Shown here: in pieces, positions 1 through 7,835 of the stretch
Layout of the letters: each line of letters starts with the position of its first letter
Numbering within the stretch: the first letter of the stretch is position 1
Assembly: GCA_900548145.1 (NCBI GenBank)
Contig: URJB01000042.1
Coordinates: 1 to 20,453 of the forward strand
Length of the DNA stretch: 20,453 nucleotides
Direction: 5' to 3'
Source: an uncultured Eubacteriales bacterium
GTDB lineage: Bacteria; Bacillota; Clostridia; Christensenellales; Aristaeellaceae
Notes under the pieces: model-generated
Database searches by the model: none
What the model was told of the DNA's origin: nothing
What the model saw: the letters and a program-made list of their open reading frames with translations, nothing else
Program-made: the position numbers and the translations under genes

Positions 1-101
1 ACTACGGCAGTAGTCCCTGCGACGATTGAGTGGCAGCAGTGCCTCCTGCACCTCCGCTTTTGTTTTACCATCAAACGCCAAGGGAAGAAAGGGATGTTCT
101 G
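1..101 (+). other. Window edge, upstream gene end unresolved
   Basis: These bases precede the first complete gene. One forward frame is open from the window edge to a TGA at 27-29 and another to a TGA at 100-102, which would overlap the ATG of the next gene. Either could be the tail of an upstream gene; too little is present to decide. A purine-rich stretch at 81-93 (AGGGAAGAAAGGG) serves as ribosome binding site for the gene starting at 102. No promoter is convincing. Confidence 0.3.
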
Positions 102-770
102 ATGAAGAGCTATTCCACGGTGATCTTTGATCTGGACGGAACGCTGCTGAATACGCTGGAGGATCTGACCAACGCCACCAATCAGGCGCTGCGGGAGTGC
201 GGCTACCCGGAGCATACTATGGAGGACGTGAAGGGCTTCGTGGGCAATGGCATCGGGATGCTGATCCGCCGGGCGCTGCCGCCGGAATGCGACGCGGATC
301 CGGAGGCCTACGAAATGACGCTGCAGGCCTTCAAGCGGTACTACTTTCTCCACAATAACGATACCACCGCGCCCTATCCGGGCATTCCCGAGCTGATCGA
401 CGCGCTGCAGGAAAAGGGCCTCAAGCTGGCGGTAGTCTCCAACAAGAACGACCCCAACGTCAAAGCCCTGTGCCAGTATTATTTCCCCAGCATTCCGCTG
501 GCCGTGGGCGAGCGGGAGGGCATCCGCCGCAAGCCGGAGCCGGACACGGTGCTGCATGTGATGAAGGAATTTGGCAGCGCCAAGTGTCACACTCTCTATG
601 TGGGCGACAGCGACGTGGATGTGCAGACGGCCCGCAACGCGGGCGTGGACTGTGCCGCCGTGCTGTGGGGCTTCCGCTCGGAGGAACACTTGAAGAACGC
701 CGGGGCCAGGCATCTGTTCCGCAGCCCCAAGGAGCTGTGCGACTGGATCCTGTCTCATCAGGCGGAATGA
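102..770 (+). CDS. gph: HAD hydrolase, phosphoglycolate phosphatase-like
   Basis: Predicted 222-residue soluble HAD-superfamily subfamily IA phosphatase. Gph-type enzymes dephosphorylate 2-phosphoglycolate or similar small phosphate esters and act in metabolite repair. Motif I is DLDGTL (nucleophile Asp10, acid/base Asp12), followed by a helical cap of about residues 18-85. Motif II contains Ser113 (VVSNK), motif III is the Lys of KPEP (Lys144), and motif IV is GDSDVD at about 168-173. The length is normal for the family. I chose the ATG at 102 because the motif-I strand begins four residues later and a purine-rich ribosome binding site lies at 81-93; the frame stays open further upstream but without family-like sequence. 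The enzyme class is clear. The substrate is inferred, and other HAD-IA phosphatases (for example pyrophosphatase PpaX) look similar. Confidence 0.85.
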   Translation: MKSYSTVIFDLDGTLLNTLEDLTNATNQALRECGYPEHTMEDVKGFVGNGIGMLIRRALPPECDADPEAYEMTLQAFKRYYFLHNNDTTAPYPGIPELIDALQEKGLKLAVVSNKNDPNVKALCQYYFPSIPLAVGEREGIRRKPEPDTVLHVMKEFGSAKCHTLYVGDSDVDVQTARNAGVDCAAVLWGFRSEEHLKNAGARHLFRSPKELCDWILSHQAE

Positions 771-791
771 GCATACCATAAGGGGATGTGG

Positions 792-810
792 GGCGAATGA
801 AATTTTCGCC
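792..810. other. Small hairpin between convergent genes
   Basis: GGCGAA (792-797) and TTCGCC (805-810) form a 6-bp stem with a 7-nt loop, just past the HAD gene and before the end of the convergent gene at 875. No T-run follows on either strand, so it is at best a weak terminator. The rest of 771-874 shows nothing else. Confidence 0.3.
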
Positions 811-874
811 TGATGTAATGGGGTGTGATAAAAAAGAAATTACCAACGCCGCTGACGAATGGTGCGGAGTGGTC

Positions 875-1885
875 CTACGTCCGCTGCACCAGCACACGGT
901 AAAGCTCGCCGTTCCGGCCCCGAACCGGCTGATAGGGCCGGGAGTCATCCCGGGGCGGTGCGCCCCGCATGGCGTAGGCTACTCGACAGACCCGGCTGTC
1001 TTTGATCTGACGACCGATCCACAGCCCGTCCCCCTGCCGGGACACCCGCACGAACCGCCAGCCCGGCCAGTCGAAGGGCGCGTCCGGCGGGCATTTGACA
1101 AAATACTCCCGAAGCGATCGAAACGCTTTCGGCCATTCCAGATTGGGAAGCCGTCCCACGGGTACGCCCGCGCGGGACGGCTTTTTTTCGTTGGTCGGCT
1201 CCGGCTGCGGGGGAGGTACGGCGGAAGTCGGCGCAACGCTGTCCTGCCGGGGAGACGGCGCGGCTTTCACGGGCCGCTCCATGGCCTGCACGTAGGGCGC
1301 GGGATCCAGCGCCGGGAGAAAAATTTCCCGCGGAAGGGATTTTTCAGCTGGCGCGGGAATGGGCTTGGAGGACGCATCAGGCGCGAAAACCGGCGCTTGG
1401 GCGGCTGTTGGCGTGCGACTCTCCAATGTTTCCTTGCGCTGGACGGGAGCGTCCGTCGGTTTCGGTTCGACCGGCTGACGGCGTTTGACCGCCGCCCGTG
1501 CCAGCTTGTCGCACAGGGACAGACTGGCGTTTTTCGCGTCCAGCAAGCTCCCGGCGCTGGTCTCGGTGCACAGGCCGATGAGCAGGGGCCGGGGCGCGAC
1601 GTTGTTTTCCACCACGATCAGCGCCTGCAGCCGTTCCGGCGCGTAAAGGCCGCCGGGAGCGGGACCCTCCAGAGAAGCTTCGCCCCGGGCGTTGGCGGCG
1701 CAGGTCCCCAGTTCCCGGGCTTCGCCGCCGCTGGAATACCAGAACGCCCGAATGCCCTCACCGGGCGCGCCTCGGACGTTCAGCTGTACCCATGCCTGTC
1801 CCCGTTCCCACTGCATTCGGGCAAAGCCGCTGACCCCCGTCCGCATGGAGCGCAGCAGCAGAAATTTTTGATGAAGTTCCGTCAT
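875..1885 (-). CDS. Hypothetical protein with proline-rich linker
   Basis: A 336-residue protein I cannot name. It has three parts. The N-terminal region (about 1-130) alternates hydrophobic and Gly/Pro-containing segments, as in a beta-rich domain, and contains a short run of glycines and small residues. A Pro/Ala/Lys/Thr-rich low-complexity linker covers about 135-240. A compact Trp/Tyr-rich C-terminal domain (about 245-336) includes a PFDWPGW motif and ends near YRVLVQRT. There is no signal peptide or membrane segment. The start is supported by an excellent Shine-Dalgarno (AAGGGGGAAG on the minus strand, about 1889-1898) just before the ATG. A frame on the opposite strand spans the same bases but is Arg/Phe/Gly-rich and unlike a folded protein. 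The gene is divergent from the small gene and NlpC/P60 pair, which suggests but does not prove a shared role. Confidence 0.7.
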   Translation of the reverse strand: MTELHQKFLLLRSMRTGVSGFARMQWERGQAWVQLNVRGAPGEGIRAFWYSSGGEARELGTCAANARGEASLEGPAPGGLYAPERLQALIVVENNVAPRPLLIGLCTETSAGSLLDAKNASLSLCDKLARAAVKRRQPVEPKPTDAPVQRKETLESRTPTAAQAPVFAPDASSKPIPAPAEKSLPREIFLPALDPAPYVQAMERPVKAAPSPRQDSVAPTSAVPPPQPEPTNEKKPSRAGVPVGRLPNLEWPKAFRSLREYFVKCPPDAPFDWPGWRFVRVSRQGDGLWIGRQIKDSRVCRVAYAMRGAPPRDDSRPYQPVRGRNGELYRVLVQRT

Positions 1886-2027
1886 GATCTCTTCCCCCTT
1901 TGGGGCAGACTATGCGTCCTGCAAGGTGCTTTATGCCGCACCCTTCCGTCCGCCGCGCATAGGCTGGCAATGGAACGCCGCTTTTTTCGGCGTGCCTGAC
2001 CTTTGAATTTCAGGAGGAAGAGATTCC
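1886..2027. promoter_or_regulatory. Divergent intergenic region, promoters unclear
   Basis: This 142-bp gap must carry start signals for both flanking genes, but no good sigma-A promoter is visible. On the minus strand, CATAAA followed 15 nt later by CATAGTCT is a partial match to the mother-cell sigma-E pattern (-35 ATA-type, -10 CATAnnnT). A 6-bp hairpin with a T-rich loop (ACGCCG...CGGCGT, about 1975-1993) lies in the leader of the rightward gene. The ribosome binding site AGGAGGAAG at 2012-2020 decides the start at 2028. Confidence 0.3.
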
Positions 2028-2480
2028 ATGAATGATCTGCATTTTCAGCCCGTCGGCGCGGGAATGGGAGAGGGCGCGGCCGTCCGTATCGGCCGCTGCG
2101 CCGAGGAAACGCCCGCCGGGGAGACCCATCTTTATTTTGAACCCTGCGAATCCATCAAAAGCGTCCGAATCACCGAAACATTGCCCGACAGCGAAGGCAG
2201 GATGCTGGACGTGGCTATGACCCTGCAGAATGTGTGCCCGGGGCGGCGGGTCTTCGTGGGCCTGAGCGCCCACGAGGTGGTGGAAGGAGGTGCGGAGGAG
2301 CTGCGCGGATTTCGCGCCCTTACCCTGCCCGCCCACCACGACGGCGCTGCTCACGCCGTGGACGCCCCGCCCATTCGGTTCATTCTGCCCGAAGAAGGGA
2401 GCCATCCCGGACGGCCCCGGCATTTCGTCCTGAGGGCCTACGCTCACTACGCGGATCAGGCGGGATGTGAGGCTCCGTGA
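2028..2480 (+). CDS. Small conserved-looking beta-rich hypothetical protein
   Basis: A 150-residue protein without a signal peptide or membrane segment. Alternating hydrophobic residues and turn residues suggest a beta-sandwich of about 140 residues. A recognisable core (about 75-125) runs from a VCPGRRV motif through a Glu-Val turn and a LTLPAHH segment to FILPEE, then a C-terminal strand VLRAYAHY. I have an impression of similar small proteins of unknown function in gut Clostridia but cannot name a family. The ATG at 2028 is preceded by a strong ribosome binding site (AGGAGGAAG, 2012-2020). Its TGA overlaps the GTG start of the NlpC/P60 gene in the sequence GTGA (2477-2480), so the two are almost certainly translationally coupled and probably work together. 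Confidence 0.7.
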   Translation: MNDLHFQPVGAGMGEGAAVRIGRCAEETPAGETHLYFEPCESIKSVRITETLPDSEGRMLDVAMTLQNVCPGRRVFVGLSAHEVVEGGAEELRGFRALTLPAHHDGAAHAVDAPPIRFILPEEGSHPGRPRHFVLRAYAHYADQAGCEAP

Positions 2481-3160
2481 TTCCCGTTCGAAAATTGATT
2501 CAGGTGTTTCACTCCATGCTGGGCTGGCCCTATGTCACTCCCGGCACCAGCAACGCCAAGGGGATCGACTGCTCCGGGGCGTTTGTGTACGCCTACCGCC
2601 AGTTTGGGGAGCGTATCTACCACGGCTCCAACCGGATCGCCCGCATCTACTGCCGGGAGATGAAGCGTGTGACCGCCTCCACTAGGCTGGAACCTGGCAT
2701 GGCGATTTTCAAAAGCCGCTCCGACCTGAGCCGGATGAAGGGCGAATACAAGCCCGGCGGCGCGTATTACGACCCGAATCTGACGGAGGATTTCTACCAT
2801 ATCGGGCTGGTGGTCAGCGTAGAGCCGCTTCAGATCATCAACGCCACCCCGCCCAAGGTGCGGATCGACGACCGGCTGTCCCGCTGGCAGTGGGCCGGGT
2901 ATCTGAAAGCCGTCGATTACTCCCCCGCTGACCCGGAGACGGGCGAGACCTGCGCACAGGTAACGGCGGAAAGCGGCAGCACGGTGAATCTCCGCAAAAA
3001 GCCCTCGCTGAAAGCGGCGGTTCTGGCCAAGGTGCCGCTGGGCCAGCGGGTCGCCGTCCGGGAAAAGACCAACATGGAATGGTGGAAGGTGGCCTATCTG
3101 CAATTTACCGGCTATATGATGCGCAAATTTCTGAAAACCGAGGAAGGGGAAAATTCCTGA
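2477..3160 (+). CDS. NlpC/P60 (C40) peptidase with C-terminal SH3 domain
   Basis: A 227-residue predicted cysteine endopeptidase of the NlpC/P60 family, which cleaves gamma-D-Glu-diamino-acid bonds in peptidoglycan stem peptides. The catalytic Cys32 sits in the DCSGAFVYAY motif, the catalytic His108 in YHIGLVVS, and a third polar residue is likely Asn122. A bacterial SH3-type domain (about 159-220) with the typical VNLRKKPSLKAAVL pattern probably binds the wall. Family members are normally exported, but this one starts directly with the catalytic domain: there is no signal peptide or transmembrane helix. The start is GTG at 2477, overlapping the preceding stop codon; no ATG lies near the domain start. 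A strong terminator follows. The absence of a leader could mean mother-cell (spore-associated) use, non-classical export, or release by lysis. Confidence 0.88.
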   Translation: MIPVRKLIQVFHSMLGWPYVTPGTSNAKGIDCSGAFVYAYRQFGERIYHGSNRIARIYCREMKRVTASTRLEPGMAIFKSRSDLSRMKGEYKPGGAYYDPNLTEDFYHIGLVVSVEPLQIINATPPKVRIDDRLSRWQWAGYLKAVDYSPADPETGETCAQVTAESGSTVNLRKKPSLKAAVLAKVPLGQRVAVREKTNMEWWKVAYLQFTGYMMRKFLKTEEGENS

Positions 3161-3171
3161 AAAAGGGGGTG

Positions 3172-3207
3172 AAAAAAGGGGAGGCGCATTTCTGCACCTC
3201 CCTTTTT
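3172..3207. terminator. Bidirectional intrinsic terminator
   Basis: An A-tract and GGGAGG-C-GCA pair across a TTTC loop with TGC-A-CCTCCC and a T-tract. This gives a stem with one internal mismatch flanked by A-runs on the left and T-runs on the right, so it can end transcription from both sides. It lies between the convergent NlpC/P60 gene and the ABC permease gene. Confidence 0.85.
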
Positions 3208-3219
3208 CAGTAGCCCGCC

Positions 3220-5121
3220 TTAAGCAGCGATTTTCTTTTCTTTTTTGAAATGGCCGGAGAATTTCTCCCAGCGCTTGCGGCGCTTTTCCTTGATGGCCAG
3301 CCGGTCGCCCAGATCGCGGGCGCCGACGCCGTAGACCAGATACAGGATTAAGCCGCTGACGATCATGATGAACACCGTCGACGCACAGCGGCGGCCGGAG
3401 GCGTTCACGTTGTAGCCATCCCGGCCTTCCTCGGCGCACATGTTCTGGATGACCATGGCGTAGCTCTTGCCGTAGCTGGAATGGAAGGTGGCGCTCATGT
3501 CGTACTCGGTGAACAGGGCGTTGAAGTTCAGCGCGAATACCGCCAGTACGCTGGGCAGCACGATAGGCAGCTTGACTCTCAGGAAAGTGACCAGCGGACT
3601 GGCCCCCAGATTCCGGGCCGCGTCCTCCAGCTCCTCGTCGATGGCGTAGAAGGCCGCCTTAATCATGCGCAGGGCGAAGGGCAGCTTCACCACCGTGTAG
3701 GCCATGACGATCAGGAACCGCACGTTCTCCTTCCAGTACAGGTTGTTGTTGAACACATACCATACGCTGTCGGAGTTGAAATAGGTGCGGTAGGAATAGC
3801 AGATCAGAATGGTGGGCAGCAGCCACGGGAACAGCAGGCTGTATTCCAGCACCGTGGAACGCTTCTTGCCCTTGTTCTTGAAGATGTAGTTCACCGCCAC
3901 TACCACGATGACGCAGGCCAGCGCCGCCGCGATGGCGGAAAGCACGAAACTGAGCCGGATGCCGCCCACCGTGTCCGCGTTGGCGAACAGGCCGGAAATG
4001 GAGCCTACGCGGGTCTTCAACTTGCCCCGGTTGGTCAGGAACTCGTAGTCCTGCTGGCCGAAGAAATTGATGAGCGTCCACTGGTTCATGTCCAGCGACT
4101 TGGCCCGGATGGCGGGGTAGTTCTGGAAAGAGAACAGCACGATCATGACCACGGGGGTCATGTAGATGAGGAACAGCACATAGGCGTAGATGTGCGCGAT
4201 GACGTTCATCACCGGGTTCTGAATCTTCTGCTTCACCAGCTTGGCCTTGGTCTTGGACACGCTCAGGTAGTGGCCCTTGCGCTCGTAGGAGGACAGAGTG
4301 GTCAGCAGGATGATGGTGAACATGGCCAAAATGATGCTCAGCAGCGCGGCGCGGGCCTGAGGGAAGGCCTCGTCCGCCACGGAGGAACCGGCCAGACGGA
4401 CGATCTCCGGGTTGATGGAGTCATAGCCCAGCAGGGTGGGGGCGCTCATGGCGCACAGGCCGGTAATGAAGGTCATGACCGTCAGGCTGAACAGGGTGGG
4501 GATCAGGGTGGGGAAAACTACCTTCATCAGCACCTTGAAGGGCTTCGCGCCCAGATTGCGGGCCGCTTCCACGGTGTTGTAGTCGATGCCGCGGATGGCG
4601 TTGCGCAGGAACAGCATATGGTTGGAGGTACAGGCGAAGGTCATGGTGAACAGCACCGCCCGGAACCCGGAGAACCAGTCCTTGTTGAAGCCCGGGATCA
4701 CATTCGCCAGCCAGGTAGTCAGCATCCCGTTGGAATCATACAGGAACAGGTAGCCGGTCACCAGCGCCACGCCGGAGTAGATCAGCGTGGTCATGTAGCC
4801 CAGCCGCAGCACCTTCGCACCCTTGATGTCGAAGTACTCGGTCAGAAGCACGATACTGATGCCCACGAAGTTCACCGTGATGACCAGCGAAATGGCCAGC
4901 TTCAGGGAGTTCCATACATAGCTGGGCATGTTGCCCGCAAAGAAGAAGCGGATCACGGCCAGCGGGTCGGTCTTGCCGTCCGCACCCTTGACGGTGAAGA
5001 TCTGCGTGATGGTGTTCAGGCAGGGAAGCAGCATGAAGCCGAAGAACAGATACACGAAAAAGGCGATGCCGAAGACCTTCCAGATGTACTCCGGCTTCAG
5101 CCATGAGGCTTTCTTTGTCAT
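3220..5121 (-). CDS. ABC transporter permease, fused two-domain (iron/AEP type)
   Basis: A 633-residue integral membrane protein made of two MetI-like permease modules in one chain, the arrangement of FbpB/SfuB-type Fe(III) and of 2-aminoethylphosphonate permeases. Each half carries the cytoplasmic EAA loop that docks on the ATPase: EAARNLGAKP... at about 185-206 and EDAARNLGASP... at about 499-520. About twelve transmembrane segments are visible, including those near 14-35, 71-95, 108-128, 205-230, 258-275, 311-332, 390-413, 425-443, 466-485, 518-538 and 582-600. Both ends are Lys-rich and cytoplasmic. The Shine-Dalgarno AAGGAGG (minus strand, 5129-5135) overlaps the stop codon of the ATPase gene, 12 nt upstream. 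The protein is the last gene of the importer operon. The substrate cannot be read from the permease alone. Confidence 0.9.
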   Translation of the reverse strand: MTKKASWLKPEYIWKVFGIAFFVYLFFGFMLLPCLNTITQIFTVKGADGKTDPLAVIRFFFAGNMPSYVWNSLKLAISLVITVNFVGISIVLLTEYFDIKGAKVLRLGYMTTLIYSGVALVTGYLFLYDSNGMLTTWLANVIPGFNKDWFSGFRAVLFTMTFACTSNHMLFLRNAIRGIDYNTVEAARNLGAKPFKVLMKVVFPTLIPTLFSLTVMTFITGLCAMSAPTLLGYDSINPEIVRLAGSSVADEAFPQARAALLSIILAMFTIILLTTLSSYERKGHYLSVSKTKAKLVKQKIQNPVMNVIAHIYAYVLFLIYMTPVVMIVLFSFQNYPAIRAKSLDMNQWTLINFFGQQDYEFLTNRGKLKTRVGSISGLFANADTVGGIRLSFVLSAIAAALACVIVVVAVNYIFKNKGKKRSTVLEYSLLFPWLLPTILICYSYRTYFNSDSVWYVFNNNLYWKENVRFLIVMAYTVVKLPFALRMIKAAFYAIDEELEDAARNLGASPLVTFLRVKLPIVLPSVLAVFALNFNALFTEYDMSATFHSSYGKSYAMVIQNMCAEEGRDGYNVNASGRRCASTVFIMIVSGLILYLVYGVGARDLGDRLAIKEKRRKRWEKFSGHFKKEKKIAA

Positions 5122-5133
5122 GGTTCCGCCTCC

Positions 5134-6144
<1,011 letters not shown>

Positions 6145-6173
6145 GGGGAAAATCACTCCTTGATGCAGTTTGT

Positions 6174-6236
6174 AAAAAACGCAGGGAAAACCTTCCGCGG
6201 GCTTGGAATGTGGGAAAGGCTTTCCCTGCGTTTTTT
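6174..6236 (-). terminator. Intercistronic hairpin / partial terminator
   Basis: A perfect 16-bp inverted repeat: an A-run plus CGCAGGGAAA at 6174-6189 and its complement at 6221-6236, ending in a T-run on both strands. The 31-nt interior can form further pairs. The right half also contains GGGAAAG-G-CTTTCCC, which could compete with the long stem. It sits after the binding-protein gene and before the ATPase gene, where it would stop most transcripts or protect the upstream message, giving more binding protein than transporter. Differential expression is an inference from position and from known importer operons. Confidence 0.75.
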
Positions 6237-6251
6237 GCGTAGATGGTCGTT

Positions 6252-6303
6252 GGGGGAACCCGCCGACGGCAGGTTCCCCCATTGGAACGGAATGATGATT
6301 CCG
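6252..6303 (-). other. Two further hairpins after the binding-protein gene
   Basis: GGGGGAACC (6252-6260) pairs with GGTTCCCCC (6272-6280); after one mismatch the stem continues as GCC/GGC with a 3-nt loop. Next to it, CGGAAT (6288-6293) pairs with ATTCCG (6298-6303) across GATG, four nt past the stop codon of the binding-protein gene. Neither has a T-run. They probably act as 3'-end stabilisers together with the larger hairpin at 6174-6236. Confidence 0.6.
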
Positions 6304-6307
6304 CTGC

Positions 6308-7519
6308 TTATTCAGCGGCCTTCTGGGTCAGAGTGTCCCACTGCAGGTTATCCCAGTCGGGTTCGGCGGGAGCCTGAGAAGCGTCGGCCCAGTAGAAGCC
6401 GAGGTTGGTCATGATGTTGGTCCACTCGGCGGAGTGAGCGGCCACATACTCGGCGTAGGTCATATCGGTGCCTTCGACCTTGGTCAGGGCGAAGTTCTTG
6501 ATCTGGTAGATGGCGGGGATGTCTTCGCCGTAGATTTCCTTGGCGGCAACCTGGTTGCAGGGGAAGGAGTCGAACTCGTCGCTCCAGGCAGCCTGCACTT
6601 CCGCGGAGCCGAACCAGTCGGCGAAAGCGGTCACAGCCTTGGTTTCTTCCTCGGTGCGGCCTTCGCGGTTCAGAATGCCCAGATACTCGGCGATGTAGTA
6701 GGTGCCGTCGGCAATGTCCACCAGCGCCCAGTTTTCAGGCTCCATGGTGCCCTTCAGGGGATGATCGCTTTCAGAGGCGGCCTCGTCGATCTTGCCGTAC
6801 AGAGAAGAAGAATAGAAGGAAGAAACCTGCACGTCGCCGCGGTTCAGGGGCGTGAAGCCGTACTTGTAGTCATCGCCGCCGCTCTTGCCGCCGGCGCAGT
6901 AGGCCCACAGGGTCTTCCAGCCTTCCACGGTGATGCCGCCGGCAGGGCTGGTGGGATCGGTGAAGGGGTACAGCATGGCGCTGTTGATGTTGGCGTTGGT
7001 GGTGCCGCCGACCTTGTTCTGACGGTACCAGGTGTAGCCGGAGTTCACCACGTCGGCCCAGTGGTCGAAGTGCAGCTCGGTGCCGTTGGTGCCCAGCTCG
7101 TCGTTGCGGTAGAGCATCAGCACGTTCTGGATGACCAGGCCGTAGGCCTTGCCGTCATACTTGTACTCGCCCACTTCTTCGGCCCAGTCGGGGTTCCAGT
7201 CCATGATGGACAGGTTCTCGTAGGTGCCGTTGATGACCTGAGACCAGCGGGTCTCGTTCAGGCCGAACAGGATGTCGCCGTCCTTGTTCTCATTGGCGGC
7301 CTGAATGGCGGCGGTGTCGCCGGAGATGACGGAGTTGTCGTCAATGCTGATGGTGAAGCCGGCGTTCTTGGCCTCGTTGATCAGCCAGTTGGTGCGCTCG
7401 GTGGAGTTGGAGTTGGAGTAGATGCGGATGGTATAGCCGGAGTAGTCTTCCGCAGAAGCAAAGCTGCACAGGCTCAGCACCATGACCAACGCCAGAACGA
7501 TAGACAAAGTCTTTTTCAT
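6308..7519 (-). CDS. Extracellular solute-binding protein, family 1
   Basis: A 403-residue exported binding protein for the ABC importer encoded downstream. A signal peptide covers residues 1-23 (MKKTLSIVLA..., cleavage predicted after ASA). The mature part has the two-lobed family-1 pattern: an N-terminal strand YTIRIYSNSNS, an acidic lobe with many Trp and Asn residues, and a C-terminal segment AFADWFGSAEVQAAW typical of AfuA/PotD-like proteins. The only Cys in the leader (Cys18, in LSLC) lacks a proper lipobox, so a lipid anchor is not expected, which is unusual for a Gram-positive binding protein. The Shine-Dalgarno is AAAGGAGGA (minus strand, about 7531-7539). It is the first gene of the operon and has its own strong promoter. 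Candidate ligands are ferric iron, 2-aminoethylphosphonate, thiamine or polyamines; I cannot choose. Confidence 0.9.
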   Translation of the reverse strand: MKKTLSIVLALVMVLSLCSFASAEDYSGYTIRIYSNSNSTERTNWLINEAKNAGFTISIDDNSVISGDTAAIQAANENKDGDILFGLNETRWSQVINGTYENLSIMDWNPDWAEEVGEYKYDGKAYGLVIQNVLMLYRNDELGTNGTELHFDHWADVVNSGYTWYRQNKVGGTTNANINSAMLYPFTDPTSPAGGITVEGWKTLWAYCAGGKSGGDDYKYGFTPLNRGDVQVSSFYSSSLYGKIDEAASESDHPLKGTMEPENWALVDIADGTYYIAEYLGILNREGRTEEETKAVTAFADWFGSAEVQAAWSDEFDSFPCNQVAAKEIYGEDIPAIYQIKNFALTKVEGTDMTYAEYVAAHSAEWTNIMTNLGFYWADASQAPAEPDWDNLQWDTLTQKAAE

Positions 7520-7581
7520 GGTATGGATGTTCCTCCTTTATTTTTCCAGGGAACTTTTTCTCGGTTCCGAATGGTGCCCCT

Positions 7582-7610
7582 ATTATACCACATTGTAAAA
7601 TCGGTGTAAA
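7582..7610 (-). promoter_or_regulatory. Sigma-A promoter of the ABC importer operon
   Basis: On the minus strand: -35 TTTACA (7605-7610), 17-bp spacer, -10 TATAAT (7582-7587), with an extended TGG just before the -10. Only one base departs from consensus. The leader to the binding-protein ATG is about 55 nt. Confidence 0.88.
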
Positions 7611-7630
7611 GTGACCCAAAAAGAATAAGA

Positions 7631-7640
7631 CAAACGTTTG
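7631..7640. promoter_or_regulatory. Operator-like palindrome CAAACGTTTG
   Basis: A perfect 10-bp palindrome with central CG, followed by C so that 11 of 12 positions match a LacI/GalR-type (PurR-like) box. It is centred about 60 bp upstream of the expected start of the importer transcript, upstream of the -35. That position fits an activator or upstream operator. A regulator gene is not present in the window. Confidence 0.4.
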
Positions 7641-7687
7641 CGATAAATTTTCTTTTTCGCCCCGGACAGAAAAAGAATGGATAAACC

Positions 7688-7739
7688 GGCGGAGAAAAAT
7701 CCGCCGCATCCTCCGGGCTTGCAAGCCCCCGGAGGATGC
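7688..7739. repeat. Tandem inverted repeats upstream of membrane protein gene
   Basis: Two adjoining dyads. The first is GGCGGA/TCCGCC (7688-7693 and 7700-7705) around a GAAAAA loop. The second is a 16-bp near-perfect inverted repeat from 7706 to 7739, with arms beginning GCATCCTCC and ending GGAGGATGC, centred on CTTGCAAG, and with two extra C on the right arm. There is no gene upstream on the plus strand for which this would be a terminator. Together with 7520-7630 and 7748-7835 it fills the 316-bp gap between the ABC operon and the next gene. Confidence 0.75.
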
Positions 7740-7747
7740 TTTATAAT
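7719..7747 (+). promoter_or_regulatory. Promoter overlapping the inverted repeat
   Basis: -35 TTGCAA (7719-7724), 17-bp spacer, -10 TATAAT (7742-7747). The -35 sits at the exact centre of the inverted repeat and the spacer is its right arm. The -35 is weak (4 of 6) but the -10 is perfect. The roughly 80-nt leader has two hairpins: CGGGAC/GTCCCG (7756-7772) and CCGCTT/AAGCGG (7785-7806). Confidence 0.6.
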
Positions 7748-7835
7748 ATATGATACGGGACTTTGTGTCCCGATCCCCCCTGAGCCGCTTCGGCTTTTGG
7801 AAGCGGTTCCCAAGGCAAGGAAGGATGGCTGCCTG

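Noticed and set aside
788..1999. Long open frame on the plus strand opposite the proline-rich protein gene
   Set aside because: Arg/Gly/Phe-rich composition, no ribosome binding site, and it runs through the start region of the minus-strand gene, which has a strong Shine-Dalgarno. It is a product of high GC.
3481..5106. 541-codon open frame opposite the ABC permease
   Set aside because: Gln/His/Gly/Val-rich antisense translation of transmembrane codons; the permease on the other strand has EAA motifs and a proper start.
6145..6282. N-terminal extension of the ABC ATPase
   Set aside because: The extra residues are translated from the intercistronic hairpins; the ATPase fold begins right at the ATG at 6144.
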